A stretch of DNA of 64,000 nucleotides, taken from positions 3,596,001 through 3,660,000 of the forward strand of contig NZ_CP154859.1 in the NCBI RefSeq assembly GCF_039614725.1, given 5' to 3'. The stretch is from Thauera sp. JM12B12 (GTDB taxonomy: Bacteria > Pseudomonadota > Gammaproteobacteria > Burkholderiales > Rhodocyclaceae). Positions 28,501 through 37,355 of this stretch are shown here, in pieces. Each line of letters starts with the position of its first letter. Within the stretch, counting starts at the first letter, position 1. The notes under the pieces were generated by a model. That model did no database searches. It was not told where the DNA came from and saw only the letters and a program-made list of their open reading frames with translations. The translations under genes were made by a program, and so were the position numbers.

Positions 28501-29086
28501 TCCACACGCCCGCCAGACGCGACATCTGGTAGCCGTGCAGGCCGTAGTCGAGGATCTCCTGCACGTTGCCCGGGTACAGCGACGGGATGCCGACGTGGTA
28601 AAGCATCGGTTCGGACTGCGAGCACAGCGAGGAGCTCTTGCAGCTCGGGTCGTCGCCGGCGATCGCGAGCACGCCGCCGTTCCTGGCGATGCCGGTGTAG
28701 TTGGCGTGCTTGAGCGCGTCGCCCGAGCGGTCCACGCCCGGCGCCTTGCCGTACCACATGCCGGTGACGCCGTCGAACTTCTGCTTGCCGACGGTGTGCA
28801 GCATCTGCGTGCCCCACACCGCGGTGGCGGCGAGGTCTTCGTTGATGCCATCGACGAAGTGGATGTGGTTCTGCACCAGCAGCTTCTGCTGCTTGATCAG
28901 CGCGGCGTCGAGCATGCCCACGGGCGAGCCGCGATAACCCGAGACGAACATGCCGGTCTTGAGGCCGCGACGGGCGTCGGTGCGCACCTGGTCGAGCGTC
29001 AGGCGGACGATCGCGTCGATGCCGCCGAGGTGGATGTCACCCTCTTCCTGGGTGAATGGAGTGACCGTGTTCTTGCCGGATGACAT
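25544..29086 (-). CDS. indolepyruvate:ferredoxin oxidoreductase family protein, fused subunits
   Basis: 1180 residues, the size of the fused alpha-beta 2-oxoacid:ferredoxin oxidoreductase form. The N-terminal TPP-binding part includes GYRGSPVGML and GIGCHTMAMWMGRN. Ferredoxin-like cysteine motifs CEGCGDCGEKSNCMS and CNKDFSCVKGFCPS follow (about residues 650-690). The gamma domain begins about 745 with GIGGTGSVTVVATLA. The enzyme oxidatively decarboxylates aryl-pyruvates to aryl-acetyl-CoA. Its place as first gene of the meta-cleavage cluster is notable. The start MSSGKNTVTPF is chosen over an extension reading back through the promoter dyad. Confidence 0.92.
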   Translation of the reverse strand: MSSGKNTVTPFTQEEGDIHLGGIDAIVRLTLDQVRTDARRGLKTGMFVSGYRGSPVGMLDAALIKQQKLLVQNHIHFVDGINEDLAATAVWGTQMLHTVGKQKFDGVTGMWYGKAPGVDRSGDALKHANYTGIARNGGVLAIAGDDPSCKSSSLCSQSEPMLYHVGIPSLYPGNVQEILDYGLHGYQMSRLAGVWMGMKIVTNVADGTGTANVSPERLNFVTPDLEFDGKPFTPNMNLGMNVRVEALEMEQSLYTRRLEVAKRYARANNLNNVVFPNPDAWIGIITAGKTYNDLNQAFLEMGLDDAALRRYGIRILKMGMLFPMEPTIVREFAQGLEEIFVIEEKRPFLEMFAKQVLYGMANAPRIVGKFDEEEKELLPHYGEFESDTIVRALLKRLSRKTRIESAENWLKRLDEIHSRNKLPTAVRTAWFCSGCPHNSSTQAPDGSIVSAGIGCHTMAMWMGRNVVMGTHMGAEGTQWIGMAPFTEAQHIFQNMGDGTYAHSGSLAIRYAASTGVNITFKLLRNAHTSMTGGQAIQGEVPVVNMVSDLLANGVRKIIVTTDDLSRFNGVQLPGDTEVWHRDRIEEAQRALAATPGCTVLLHDQECAAELRRARSRGKADEPVEVTVINERVCEGCGDCGEKSNCMSVEPVQTEFGRKTRIHQSSCNKDFSCVKGFCPSFLTVTPHPAPASEGAPKKKKGRIPALERALPAPVNKVDDSLGFGIHVMGIGGTGSVTVVATLARAARLEGKHVIGLDQTGLAQKGGAVISDIKITHAPFKGSNKISDGRADLYLGFDILNATDPKNLDKCNPERTIAVVSTTQTPTGQMVTNRKALFPATNGLTSGIDRVTRKEHNVFLDGEALAAGLFGDAMATNNFMVGVAFQAGTIPLKAESIEEAIRLSGVAVDMSLAAFRWGRMAVLDRAFVEAEAGRQKSGGSVVTLHKKPQLSPAAKAIVDSIGADGEVRRLVEIRVPELIAFQDEAYARRYAEVVKRVVVGEQKAVSSSRLAEAAARYLYKLMAYKDEFEVARLHTDPAFLAELDAQFPHGYSVKYNLAPPLLSKTDPITGHPQKKQYGAWMFKAFKRLAGLKGLRGSALDVFSKTEERQMERRLIEEYIQLLDQILAKLNPVNHAAAVALASVPDEIRGFGHVKEKNLAAARELQAARLKAFNEAQQERQVA

Positions 29087-29208
29087 GTCTGTCCGTCCCC
29101 TTCTCTCTCTGCCCCGAATCCCGGGTGTTTGCTGGCTTCGACTCCGGGCCCGCCGGGCGGCGTACCGGAACGATCTGGATTGCAGATTAGGGGCAGCGGG
29201 AGGGCGGC

Positions 29209-29299
29209 AATATCCACTTCCTGCACAACCACTATCCGCTTTGTGCACTGCGCCTTCCCGTGCACAAAGCGGATAGTGATGCTGCAAGAAGTGGATATT
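29209..29299. promoter_or_regulatory. 91-bp nested inverted repeat in the ben/IOR divergent promoter
   Basis: Outer arms AATATCCACTTC (29209-29220) and GAAGTGGATATT (29288-29299) are perfectly complementary. Inner arms of 19 bp, 29230-29248 (CACTATCCGCTTTGTGCAC) and 29260-29278, are also perfect, around an 11-nt centre. It sits between the divergent starts at 29086 and 29364. There is no T-run on either side. A shared operator or a pair of binding sites for a regulator such as the AraC/XylS protein at 33.4 kb is inferred. Confidence 0.75.
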
Positions 29300-29363
29300 T
29301 CGGGTGTTTTGTCATCCCTACGATGAGTGCTCCGCGCATCAGACAACACAGGAGACTCTGGCG

Positions 29364-30698
29364 ATGATCACCACGGAATATCTGGACTCACTGATTGAGA
29401 AGGACAAGGAAAAGGGCCTGTTCCGCTGCAAGCGTGAGATGTTCACCAGCAAGGAACTGTTCGATCTCGAGATGGAACACATCTTCGAAGGTAACTGGAT
29501 CTACCTCGCCCACGAGAGCCAGCTGCCGAAGATCAACGACTACTACACGACCAAGATCGGTCGTCAGCCGGTGTTCATCACCCGCAACAAGGACAACCAG
29601 CTCAACTGCTTCATCAACGCCTGCGCCCACCGCGGCGCCACGCTGGCGCGCTTCAAGCACGGCAACAAGGCGACCTACACCTGCCCGTTCCACGGCTGGA
29701 CCTTCAACAACTCGGGCAAGCTGCTGAAGATCAAGGACCCCGCCGAGACCGGCTACCCGGAGAGCTTCAACTGTGAAGGCTCGCACGACCTCAAGAAGAT
29801 CGCGCGCTTCGAGTCCTACCGCGGCTTCCTGTTCGGCAGCCTGAAGGCCGACGTGCAGCCGCTCGAGGACTTCCTCGGCGAGTCGAAGAAGATCATCGAC
29901 ATGGTCGTGGACCAGTCCCCCGAGGGCCTTGAGGTGCTGCGCGGCTCCTCGACCTACGTCTATGAGGGCAACTGGAAGCTGCAGGCCGAGAACGGCGCCG
30001 ACGGCTACCACGTCACCGCCACGCACTGGAACTACGCCGCCACCCAGGCGCAGCGCAAGAGCCGCGACGCCGGGGACGACATCAATGCGATGAGCGCCGG
30101 GGGCTGGGCCAAGAAGGGCGGCGGCTCGTACTCGTTCGAGAACGGCCACCTGCTGCTGTGGACGCGCTGGGACAACCCCGAAGACCGTCCGCTGATGGAA
30201 GAACGCGACCGCCTGGTCAAGGAATTCGGCGAAGCCAAGGCCGACTGGATGATCGGCAACTCGCGCAACCTGTGCCTGTACCCGAACGTTTATCTGATGG
30301 ACCAGTTCAGCTCGCAGATCCGCGTGTTCCGCCCGCTCGACGTCAATCGCACCGAAGTCACCATCTACTGCATCGCGCCCAAGGGCGAGTCGGCCGAGGC
30401 CCGTGCCCGCCGCATCCGCCAGTACGAGGACTTCTTCAACGCCTCGGGCATGGCCACGCCGGACGACCTCGAGGAATTCCGCGCCTGCCAGGAAGGCTTC
30501 ATGGGCCGTTCGCTGGAGTGGAACGACATGTCGCGCGGCGCCACGCACTGGGTCGAAGGCCCGGACGACGAGGCCGACAAGATCGGTCTCAAGCCCATCC
30601 TGTCCGGCGTGAAGACCGAGGACGAGGGCCTGTACGTCGCCCAGCACACCTACTGGCTTGAAGAGATCCGCAAGGCTGTCGCGGCCAAGAACGCATAA
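29364..30698 (+). CDS. benA: benzoate 1,2-dioxygenase large (alpha) subunit
   Basis: 444 residues. Rieske cluster ligands are Cys87-x-His89 (CAHRGA) and Cys107-x2-His110 (CPFHGW). The catalytic domain with the mononuclear-iron segment [12 protein letters not shown] follows about residue 213. BenA/XylX enzymes add O2 to benzoate, giving the cis-dihydrodiol acid. The start at 29364 has GGAGA 10 nt upstream; an open extension from 29304 reads promoter sequence. First gene of benABCD. Confidence 0.94.
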   Translation: MITTEYLDSLIEKDKEKGLFRCKREMFTSKELFDLEMEHIFEGNWIYLAHESQLPKINDYYTTKIGRQPVFITRNKDNQLNCFINACAHRGATLARFKHGNKATYTCPFHGWTFNNSGKLLKIKDPAETGYPESFNCEGSHDLKKIARFESYRGFLFGSLKADVQPLEDFLGESKKIIDMVVDQSPEGLEVLRGSSTYVYEGNWKLQAENGADGYHVTATHWNYAATQAQRKSRDAGDDINAMSAGGWAKKGGGSYSFENGHLLLWTRWDNPEDRPLMEERDRLVKEFGEAKADWMIGNSRNLCLYPNVYLMDQFSSQIRVFRPLDVNRTEVTIYCIAPKGESAEARARRIRQYEDFFNASGMATPDDLEEFRACQEGFMGRSLEWNDMSRGATHWVEGPDDEADKIGLKPILSGVKTEDEGLYVAQHTYWLEEIRKAVAAKNA

Positions 30699-30713
30699 CC
30701 GGAGACCCATGAG

Positions 30714-31202
30714 ATGAGCATTTCCTACGAGAACCTGTGCGCTTTCCTGTACCGCGAGGCGCGTCACCTCGACGACCGCGAGTGGGACGAATGGCTGGCG
30801 ATGTACGACGAGAACTGCACCTTCTGGATGCCCGCCTGGGACGACGACGGCGAGCTCACCGAGGACCCGCAGACCGAGATCTCGCTGATCTGGTACGGCC
30901 GCCGTGCCGGCCTGGAAGACCGCGTGTTCCGCATCCGCACCGAGCGCTCGAGCGCGACCATCCCCGACACCCGCACCAACCACCACATCAGCAACGTCGA
31001 GGTGGTCGAGCAGAGCGGCACGACGGTCAAGCTGCGCTTCAACTGGCACACCATGAGCGTGCGCTACAACCACACCGACCACTTCTGCGGCACCAGCTTC
31101 TACACCCTGGACGTGTCCGGTGCGAGCCCGCTCATCAAGGAAAAGAAGGTCGTCCTGAAGACCGACTACATCCGCCACGTCATCGACGTTTACCACGTCT
31201 GA
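30714..31202 (+). CDS. benB: benzoate 1,2-dioxygenase small (beta) subunit
   Basis: 162 residues; ring-hydroxylating dioxygenase beta fold. FLYREARHLDDREWDEWLAM at the N terminus and RTNHHISNVEV are characteristic of the BenB/XylY group. It structurally supports the alpha subunit. It lies 15 bp downstream of benA. Confidence 0.95.
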   Translation: MSISYENLCAFLYREARHLDDREWDEWLAMYDENCTFWMPAWDDDGELTEDPQTEISLIWYGRRAGLEDRVFRIRTERSSATIPDTRTNHHISNVEVVEQSGTTVKLRFNWHTMSVRYNHTDHFCGTSFYTLDVSGASPLIKEKKVVLKTDYIRHVIDVYHV

Positions 31203-31269
31203 CAACGAGGGCGGAGCGCCCGGCGCCGGCGACGGCGCGGGCGACTCCGCCCCACCCGGAGAGACAACC

Positions 31270-32280
31270 ATGACATTCAAGATCGCGCTGAACTTCGAGG
31301 ACGGCGTCACCCGCTTCATCGACTGCAACGCCACCGAGACCGTGGCCGATGCGGCCTACCGCCAGGGCGTAAACGTCCCCATCGACTGCCGTGACGGCGC
31401 CTGCGGTGCCTGCAAGTGCAAGGCCGAATCCGGCCAGTACGAGCTCGGCTTCTACATCGACGACGCGATGAGCGAGGAAGAGGCCAAGCTCGGCTACGTC
31501 CTCACCTGCCAGATGCACCCCAAGAGCGACTGCGTGGTGAACATCCCCGCCTCGTCCGAGGTGTGCAAGATCAAGCACGCCACCCTCACCGCCACCGTGG
31601 CCGAGGTGCGCCAGCTGTCGCCGAGCACGCTCAGCCTGGTGCTGCAGGGCGAAGGCATCGCCAAGCTCGCCTTCCTGCCCGGCCAGTACGCCAACCTCAC
31701 CGTGCCCGGCACCGAGCAAACCCGCGCCTACTCGTTCAGCTCGATGCCCGCCGAGGGCAAGGTCAGCTTCCTCATCCGCAACGTGCCCAACGGCCTGATG
31801 AGCGGCTACCTCACCGGCGCCGCCAAGGCCGGCGACACCCTCAAGCTCGCCGGCCCGATCGGCAGCTTCTACCTGCGCGACGTCGCCCGCCCGGTGCTGA
31901 TGCTCGCCGGCGGCACCGGCCTCGCGCCCTTCCTCGCCATGCTCGACAAGCTCGTCGCCGCCGGCGGCAGCGCGCACCCGATCCACCTCATCTACGGCGT
32001 CAACACCGACGCCGACGTGGTCGAGCTCGAGCGTCTGGACGCCTTCAAGGCCGCGCTGCCCAACTTCACCTACGACGTGTGCGTGGTCGCCGACGACAGC
32101 AGCTGGCCGAAGAAGGGCTACGTCACCGCCCACATCGAGCCCACGCACCTCAACGAAGGCAAGGTGGACATCTACCTGTGCGGCCCCCCGCCTATGGTCG
32201 AAGCCGTGGCCCATGACCTGCGCGAGCGCAAGGTCGAACCGAACAGCTTCCACTACGAGAAGTTCGCCGCCAGCGTCTGA
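31270..32280 (+). CDS. benC: benzoate dioxygenase electron-transfer reductase
   Basis: 336 residues. An N-terminal 2Fe-2S ferredoxin domain (CRDGACGACKCKAESG, fourth Cys in LTCQM) is followed by FAD-binding (RAYSFSS) and NAD-binding (LAGGTGLAPFLAML, CGPPPMVE) domains, the BenC/XylZ order. It carries electrons from NADH to the BenA Rieske centre. GGAGA lies 8 nt upstream of the ATG. Confidence 0.95.
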   Translation: MTFKIALNFEDGVTRFIDCNATETVADAAYRQGVNVPIDCRDGACGACKCKAESGQYELGFYIDDAMSEEEAKLGYVLTCQMHPKSDCVVNIPASSEVCKIKHATLTATVAEVRQLSPSTLSLVLQGEGIAKLAFLPGQYANLTVPGTEQTRAYSFSSMPAEGKVSFLIRNVPNGLMSGYLTGAAKAGDTLKLAGPIGSFYLRDVARPVLMLAGGTGLAPFLAMLDKLVAAGGSAHPIHLIYGVNTDADVVELERLDAFKAALPNFTYDVCVVADDSSWPKKGYVTAHIEPTHLNEGKVDIYLCGPPPMVEAVAHDLRERKVEPNSFHYEKFAASV

Positions 32281-32307
32281 GCGCTGCCCATCCCGTCAGG
32301 AGCGACA

Positions 32308-33084
32308 ATGGCAAATCGATTCAACAAGAAAGTGGCCGTGATCACCGGCGCCGCGCAAGGCATCGGCAAGCGCGTCGCCGAGAAGATGGCCAAGGAAAAG
32401 GGCACCCTGGTGCTGGTCGACCGCTCGGAGCTCGTGCACGAGGTGGCCAAGGCGCTGTCGGCCAAGGTCGAGGTGCTGAGCCTCACCGCCGACCTCGAGA
32501 AGTTCGCCGAGTGCCAGCGCGTCATGGATGCCGCGGTGGAGAAGTTCGGCCGCATCGACATCCTGATCAACAACGTCGGCGGCACGATCTGGACCAAGCC
32601 CTACGAGCACTACGAGGAAGACGAGATCGAGGCCGAAGTGCGGCGCTCGCTGTTCCCGACCCTGTGGTGCTGCCGCGCCGCCCTGCCCTACATGCAGCAG
32701 AACGGCAAGGGCTCGATCGTCAACGTGTCCTCGATCGCCACGCGCGGCGTCAACCGCGTGCCCTACGGCGCGGCCAAGGGCGGCGTCAATGCGCTGACCG
32801 CCTGCCTGGCGCTGGAGAACGGCGAGCGCGGCATCCGCGTCAATGCCACCGCGCCGGGCGCCACCGAAGCACCGCCGCGCCTGATCCCGCGCAACACCAA
32901 GGAGCAGAGCGAACAGGAGAAGGTCTGGTACAAGCAGATCTACTCGCAGTCGATCGACAGCAGCCTGATGAAGCGCTACGGCACGCTCGACGAACAGGCC
33001 GACCCCATCCTGTTCCTGGCGTCGGACGACTCCGGCTACATCACCGGCTCCGTGCTGCCGGTGGGCGGCGGCGACCTGGGCTGA
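32308..33084 (+). CDS. benD: cis-dihydroxycyclohexadiene carboxylate dehydrogenase
   Basis: 258-residue short-chain dehydrogenase. The cofactor motif is TGAAQGIG, NNVGG is conserved, and the catalytic Ser-Tyr-Lys set is in VNVSSIATRG and YGAAKGG. BenD/XylL oxidises and decarboxylates the dihydrodiol acid to catechol, the substrate of the dioxygenase on the other side of the divergent promoter. Last gene before the terminator pair at 33.1 kb. Confidence 0.94.
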   Translation: MANRFNKKVAVITGAAQGIGKRVAEKMAKEKGTLVLVDRSELVHEVAKALSAKVEVLSLTADLEKFAECQRVMDAAVEKFGRIDILINNVGGTIWTKPYEHYEEDEIEAEVRRSLFPTLWCCRAALPYMQQNGKGSIVNVSSIATRGVNRVPYGAAKGGVNALTACLALENGERGIRVNATAPGATEAPPRLIPRNTKEQSEQEKVWYKQIYSQSIDSSLMKRYGTLDEQADPILFLASDDSGYITGSVLPVGGGDLG

Positions 33085-33099
33085 TCGCCCCCCCCCTTT

Positions 33100-33163
33100 C
33101 AAGCGTCCTCTCCCTCCCCTCGGACGCTTGGGCCGCGCTGCAGCGATGCAGCGCGGCTTTTTT
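33100..33163 (+). terminator. tandem hairpins terminating benABCD
   Basis: First hairpin: CAAGCGTCC (33100-33108) with GGACGCTTG (33122-33130). Second: GCCGCGCTGCA (33132-33142), loop GCGA, perfect complement 33147-33157, then T6. The second is a strong rho-independent terminator. Confidence 0.9.
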
Positions 33164-33386
33164 CTGCGCGCTCGACGCAGAACTATAAGAAGATTTTTTG
33201 GATGCCAATATAGACTTGGTTTTTAAGAACCTATAAAATCGAGATTCTTAAATTTCTCGACACAGGCCATCCAAGAAGCCGAAGGTCGCACAATCGAGCG
33301 CCAGCCTGCACCCCTGGCGGAGAGGAGAAGTCCGTGAGCACGTCACGTCTGCTTCAACAGCATGCGACTACCTGGAGGGCTGCGTG
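33164..33386 (+). other. AT-rich promoter region upstream of the AraC-type regulator gene
   Basis: 223 bp, clearly richer in A and T than its surroundings (for example TATAAAATC at 33232-33240). It probably holds the regulator promoter; GGAGGG at 33374-33379 is the ribosome binding site. I cannot place the -35 with confidence. Confidence 0.5.
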
Positions 33387-34355
33387 ATGCCTCTCCAGTT
33401 CCTGAACCGCTCCAGCAGCGTCTTCGCCGCCGCCAACCCCTTCGAAGTCTCCGAATACGTGCGCGCCAACGTCGGCTCGCACAGCCTGCGCCTGTCCGGC
33501 AACACCGGAGCCAGCGCCTCGCTCAGCCATCGCCGTGCCGGCATGCTCGACCTCTGCCGCCTGAGCTACGGCGCACAGGCGCGCATCGTCTCCGAGGGCC
33601 TCGGCGACATCTACCACGCCCAGTTCATCCTGCGGGGCCACTGCCGCTACACCCTCGCCCACACCACGCTCGACCTGTCGGCGGGCCACGTGCTCGTGCT
33701 CAATCCGGACGATCCGCTCGACCTGACCTACTCCGACGACTGCGAGAAGTTCATCCTGCGCATCCCGGCCCCGATGCTCGACGACGCCTGTGCCGAGCAC
33801 CGCTGGTTCAAGCCCAACGAGCGCATCAAGTTCAGCCCCGAGCCGCACCGCTTCGAAGACATCGACAGCCTGCTGCTGCTGCTGCGCCTGCTCTGCGAAG
33901 AGGCCGAGTCCGACATGGCCACCCCGCAGATGCTCCAGCACTACAACCGCGTCGTCACCACCAAGCTGATGGTCATGCTCAAGCACAACGTCGGCATGGT
34001 GTCGCCCACCCAGCACGCACCGAGCTTCGAGCGCCTGATCAACTACATCGAGCGCAACATCAAGCTCGAGCTCGGGGTCGAGCAGCTTGCCCAGCACGCC
34101 GGCCTCAGCCTGCGCTCGCTGTACATGCTGTTCGAGAAGAACGCGCGCATGACGCCGAAGAACTTCGTCCGCCAGAAGAAGCTGGAGCGGGTGCACGCGA
34201 TCCTCAACGATCCGACCCAGCCCTGTCCGAACATCACCGCGGTCGCCCTCGAATACGGCTTCACCCACCTCGGCCGCTTCTCCGAGCTCTACAAGTCCAC
34301 CTACGGCGTGCTGCCCTCGCAGGCAATGCGCTGCCGTCAGCCCAGGGCGTCCTGA
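33387..34355 (+). CDS. benR: AraC/XylS-family activator, BenR-like
   Basis: 322 residues. The N-terminal AraC-binding-like domain (HAQFILRGHCRYTL) is followed by a C-terminal double HTH (about 215-315) with GLSLRSLYMLFEKNARMTPK and YGFTHLGRFSELYKSTYG. BenR/XylS proteins bind benzoate and activate ben or meta promoters. Position directly downstream of benABCD supports this. The ATG is preferred over a GTG one codon upstream. Confidence 0.87.
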   Translation: MPLQFLNRSSSVFAAANPFEVSEYVRANVGSHSLRLSGNTGASASLSHRRAGMLDLCRLSYGAQARIVSEGLGDIYHAQFILRGHCRYTLAHTTLDLSAGHVLVLNPDDPLDLTYSDDCEKFILRIPAPMLDDACAEHRWFKPNERIKFSPEPHRFEDIDSLLLLLRLLCEEAESDMATPQMLQHYNRVVTTKLMVMLKHNVGMVSPTQHAPSFERLINYIERNIKLELGVEQLAQHAGLSLRSLYMLFEKNARMTPKNFVRQKKLERVHAILNDPTQPCPNITAVALEYGFTHLGRFSELYKSTYGVLPSQAMRCRQPRAS

Positions 34356-34391
34356 GCGCCGGTCCGGCTGCGCGTCGGCCGGCGCCGGCAC

Positions 34392-35291
34392 TCAGTCCGG
34401 GCTGCCGGCGAACAGCTCACCCAGCCAGTCCACGAACACGCGCACGCGCGCGGATTGCTGCCGCGTCGGGCGCGACACGACGTGTAGCGGCAGCGCCGGC
34501 GGGCGGAACTCGGCCAGCACCTCCTCGATCGTGCCTTCCGCAAGCTGACGCGCGACGTGGTAATGCGGCACCTGGATGAGACCGAAGCCGGCCTCGCACG
34601 CCGCGACGTAGGCGTCGCCGTTGTTCACGCTCACGCTGCCCGGCAGGCTGACGTCCTCGCTGCGGCCATCGACCACGAAGCTCATCGGTACCGGCTTGCC
34701 GCTGGTCGCCGACAGGTAGTCGACCGCGCGATGCGCGTGCAGGTCGGCGATCGTGCGCGGCCGGCCGTGGCGCTCGAGGTAGTCGGTGCTGGCGCAGGTG
34801 AGCTGCGCCAGCGTGCCCAGGCGGCGCGCCACGTAGGGCGTGTCGCGCAGCGCGCCGATGCGCAGCGCGCAATCCACGCCCTCGCGCTCGAGGTCGATGT
34901 GGCGGTCGCTGACGCTGATCTCCAGCCGGATGAGCGGGTGGCGCGCGCAGAACGCCGGCAGCGCCGGCAGCAGCACCAGCCGGCACAGCGAGCTCGACAG
35001 ATCGACGCGGATGCTGCCGCGCGGGCTCTGCCCGGCATGGGCGAGCGCGGCCTCCGCCTCGTCCACGTCGCCGAGAATCGCCACGCAGCGCCGGTAGTAG
35101 GTCTCGCCATCCACGGTGGGTGTCACGCGCCGGGTGGTACGTGACAGCAGGCGGGTGCCGAGATGCTGCTCGAGTTGCTTGATGACCTGCGTCGCAGAGG
35201 CGCGGGCGAGCCCGAGCTGCTCCGCGGCGCGGCTGAAGCTGCCGAGTTCGACGATGCGGGTGAAGAGGCGCATGGCCTCGAAGCGGTCCAT
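34392..35291 (-). CDS. LysR-family transcriptional regulator
   Basis: 299 residues. The N-terminal winged HTH (FTRIVELGSFSRAAEQLGLA) is followed by a periplasmic-binding-fold effector domain. RRVTPTVDGETYYRRC is characteristic of the large LysR subgroup typified by DmlR-like regulators. It is divergent from phaC (198-bp gap) and convergent with the AraC-type regulator. Target and effector are unknown; regulation of phaC is possible from position only. Confidence 0.9.
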   Translation of the reverse strand: MDRFEAMRLFTRIVELGSFSRAAEQLGLARASATQVIKQLEQHLGTRLLSRTTRRVTPTVDGETYYRRCVAILGDVDEAEAALAHAGQSPRGSIRVDLSSSLCRLVLLPALPAFCARHPLIRLEISVSDRHIDLEREGVDCALRIGALRDTPYVARRLGTLAQLTCASTDYLERHGRPRTIADLHAHRAVDYLSATSGKPVPMSFVVDGRSEDVSLPGSVSVNNGDAYVAACEAGFGLIQVPHYHVARQLAEGTIEEVLAEFRPPALPLHVVSRPTRQQSARVRVFVDWLGELFAGSPD

Positions 35292-35489
35292 CCGGGCGGC
35301 CTTTGTTCATGGTTCGAGAACAGTATTGTCGCCCGCCGCCCGACTTTCTCCCACCGAGGAACGACACTGCGGCCGGTCGTCACATCGCCGCCCGCAGCGA
35401 GGACTTTTCCGGGGCAGGCGTGAGATCCTTTCGGGACGTCGGGCGCGAATGCGTCCAGAATCATCGCCAGACGGTTCGAGAGGACGATC

Positions 35490-37286
35490 ATGCAAGCACC
35501 CACCCCACCGAACGGCCGCCGCCGGTCCGCCAAGGCTCGCCCCACGCTTCCCGCCCGCAAGCCGCCTGGCCTCCCCGACGGCCAGACGCTGATGCGCCAG
35601 CTCAGGGAGTTCAACCACGGGCTCGCCTCCAGCGTCGATCCATTCGGCATCGCCGAACCGATCCTGCATGCCCAGCTCGCCTGGCTCATGCACCCTCAGG
35701 AGCTGGGCGAGCGCATGACCGCGCTGAGCACCGAACTCGGCCGCCTGCAGTGGCATACCTGGCGGCGCGCGCTCGGGCTGCCCAGCCCCGACCCGGTCAG
35801 GCCGCATGCCGACGACCCGCGCTTCGCCGATCCGGCGTGGACCGAGTCGCCGACCTGGGACCTGATCAAGGAGTGGTACCTCGCCTTCACCCACCACATG
35901 CAGGACATGCTCTACGAAACCCCGGGGCTGTCCAGCCAGGAGCGCCGCCGCGCCGCCTTCTGGTGGCGCAAGTGGCTCAACGCGGTGGCGCCGACCAACT
36001 ACCTGTTCACCAACCCGATCGCGCTGCGCAAGTTCATCGACAGCCGCGGCGAGAGCCTGATGCAGGGCTGGCACAACATGCTCGAGGACCTGCGCGCCGG
36101 CAACGTGCGCATGACCGACCCCGACGGCTTCAAGGTCGGCGACAACCTCGCCACCACGCCCGGGGCGGTGATCTTCCGCAACCGCCTGCTCGAGGTCATC
36201 CACTACGCCCCCACCCAGCCACAGGTCCATGCCGAGCCGGTGGTCATCGTCACGCCGTGGATCAACAAGTTCTACATCCTCGACCTCAACCCGAAGAAGA
36301 GCATGGTGCGCTACCTGCTCGACCAGGGCCTGGACGTCTACATCACGAGCTGGAAGAACCCCGACGCCTCGATGCGCGACGTGCGCTTCGACGACTACCT
36401 CACCGAAGGCATCGACACGATCGTGCGCGTGGCGCGCGACTGCAGCGGCGCCGACCGGGTGCACGCCGTGGGCTACTGCATCGGCGGCACCGCGCTGGCG
36501 ATCTACATGGCGTGGGCGGCGCGCCATTACGGCGAGGACGCGGTGCCGGTGCGCGACTGGACGCTATTCACCACCCTGGTGGACTTCCACAAGCCAGGCG
36601 ACATCGAGGTCTTCATCGACGCGCACACGGTCGACCATCTGAGCGCGCAGATGGAGAAGAAGGGCTATCTCGACGGCCAGGACATGGCGGCCTCCTTCCG
36701 CCTGCTACGCTCGAACAGCCTGATCTGGCACTACGTCGTGCACGGCTGGCTGTACGGCGAATCGCCGCCCGCCTTCGACGTGCTGTTCTGGAACATGGAC
36801 ACCACCCGCATGCCCTATGCGATGCACGCCTGGTACCTGCGCGAGCTCTACCTGAACAACCGCCTCATCCAGCCCGACGCGCTCACCGTCGCCGGCGAAC
36901 CGATCGACCTGCGCCGCATCCGCCAGCCGCTGTACGCGGTCGCCGCCGAGGACGACCACATCGCGCCCTGGGCGCAGACCTTCCACACCCTGCACCACGT
37001 CGCCGCCGACAAGCGCTTCGTGCTTTCGAGCTCGGGCCACATCCTCGGCATCGTGAATCCTCCGGTGAAGCCGCCCAAGCGACGCTACTGGGTTGCGCCC
37101 GCGCATCGCAGCGACAAGTCCGCGCACTGGCGCGAACGTGCCGAAGTGTGCGAGGGCAGCTGGTGGGAAGACTGGATGGCCTGGCTCAAGCCGCGCGCCG
37201 GCGCAGTCGTCGAAGCGCGCCCGGCCAGCGACGATCGCCACCCCAGCCTGGGCGCGGCCCCCGGGACATACGTGCTCGAGCGCTGA
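35490..37286 (+). CDS. phaC: poly(3-hydroxyalkanoate) synthase, class I
   Basis: 598 residues. The lipase-box-like motif is AVGYCIGGTALA with nucleophile Cys330; the catalytic Asp and His should lie in AAEDDHIAPW (about 490) and SSSGHILGIVNPP (about 517). It polymerises (R)-3-hydroxyacyl-CoA into storage granules. No phaA/phaB or phasin gene is adjacent. Length matches the class I enzymes of betaproteobacteria. Confidence 0.95.
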   Translation: MQAPTPPNGRRRSAKARPTLPARKPPGLPDGQTLMRQLREFNHGLASSVDPFGIAEPILHAQLAWLMHPQELGERMTALSTELGRLQWHTWRRALGLPSPDPVRPHADDPRFADPAWTESPTWDLIKEWYLAFTHHMQDMLYETPGLSSQERRRAAFWWRKWLNAVAPTNYLFTNPIALRKFIDSRGESLMQGWHNMLEDLRAGNVRMTDPDGFKVGDNLATTPGAVIFRNRLLEVIHYAPTQPQVHAEPVVIVTPWINKFYILDLNPKKSMVRYLLDQGLDVYITSWKNPDASMRDVRFDDYLTEGIDTIVRVARDCSGADRVHAVGYCIGGTALAIYMAWAARHYGEDAVPVRDWTLFTTLVDFHKPGDIEVFIDAHTVDHLSAQMEKKGYLDGQDMAASFRLLRSNSLIWHYVVHGWLYGESPPAFDVLFWNMDTTRMPYAMHAWYLRELYLNNRLIQPDALTVAGEPIDLRRIRQPLYAVAAEDDHIAPWAQTFHTLHHVAADKRFVLSSSGHILGIVNPPVKPPKRRYWVAPAHRSDKSAHWRERAEVCEGSWWEDWMAWLKPRAGAVVEARPASDDRHPSLGAAPGTYVLER

Positions 37287-37355
37287 CCCCCGCGGGGGCG
37301 CGCATGCGAGAATCGCGCCCCCCGTTTCCTACATCCCCGCCCCGGGGACGCCACC

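Noticed and set aside
29388..31334. 648-codon minus-strand open frame
   Set aside because: Antisense to benA, benB and the start of benC, which have full family motifs.
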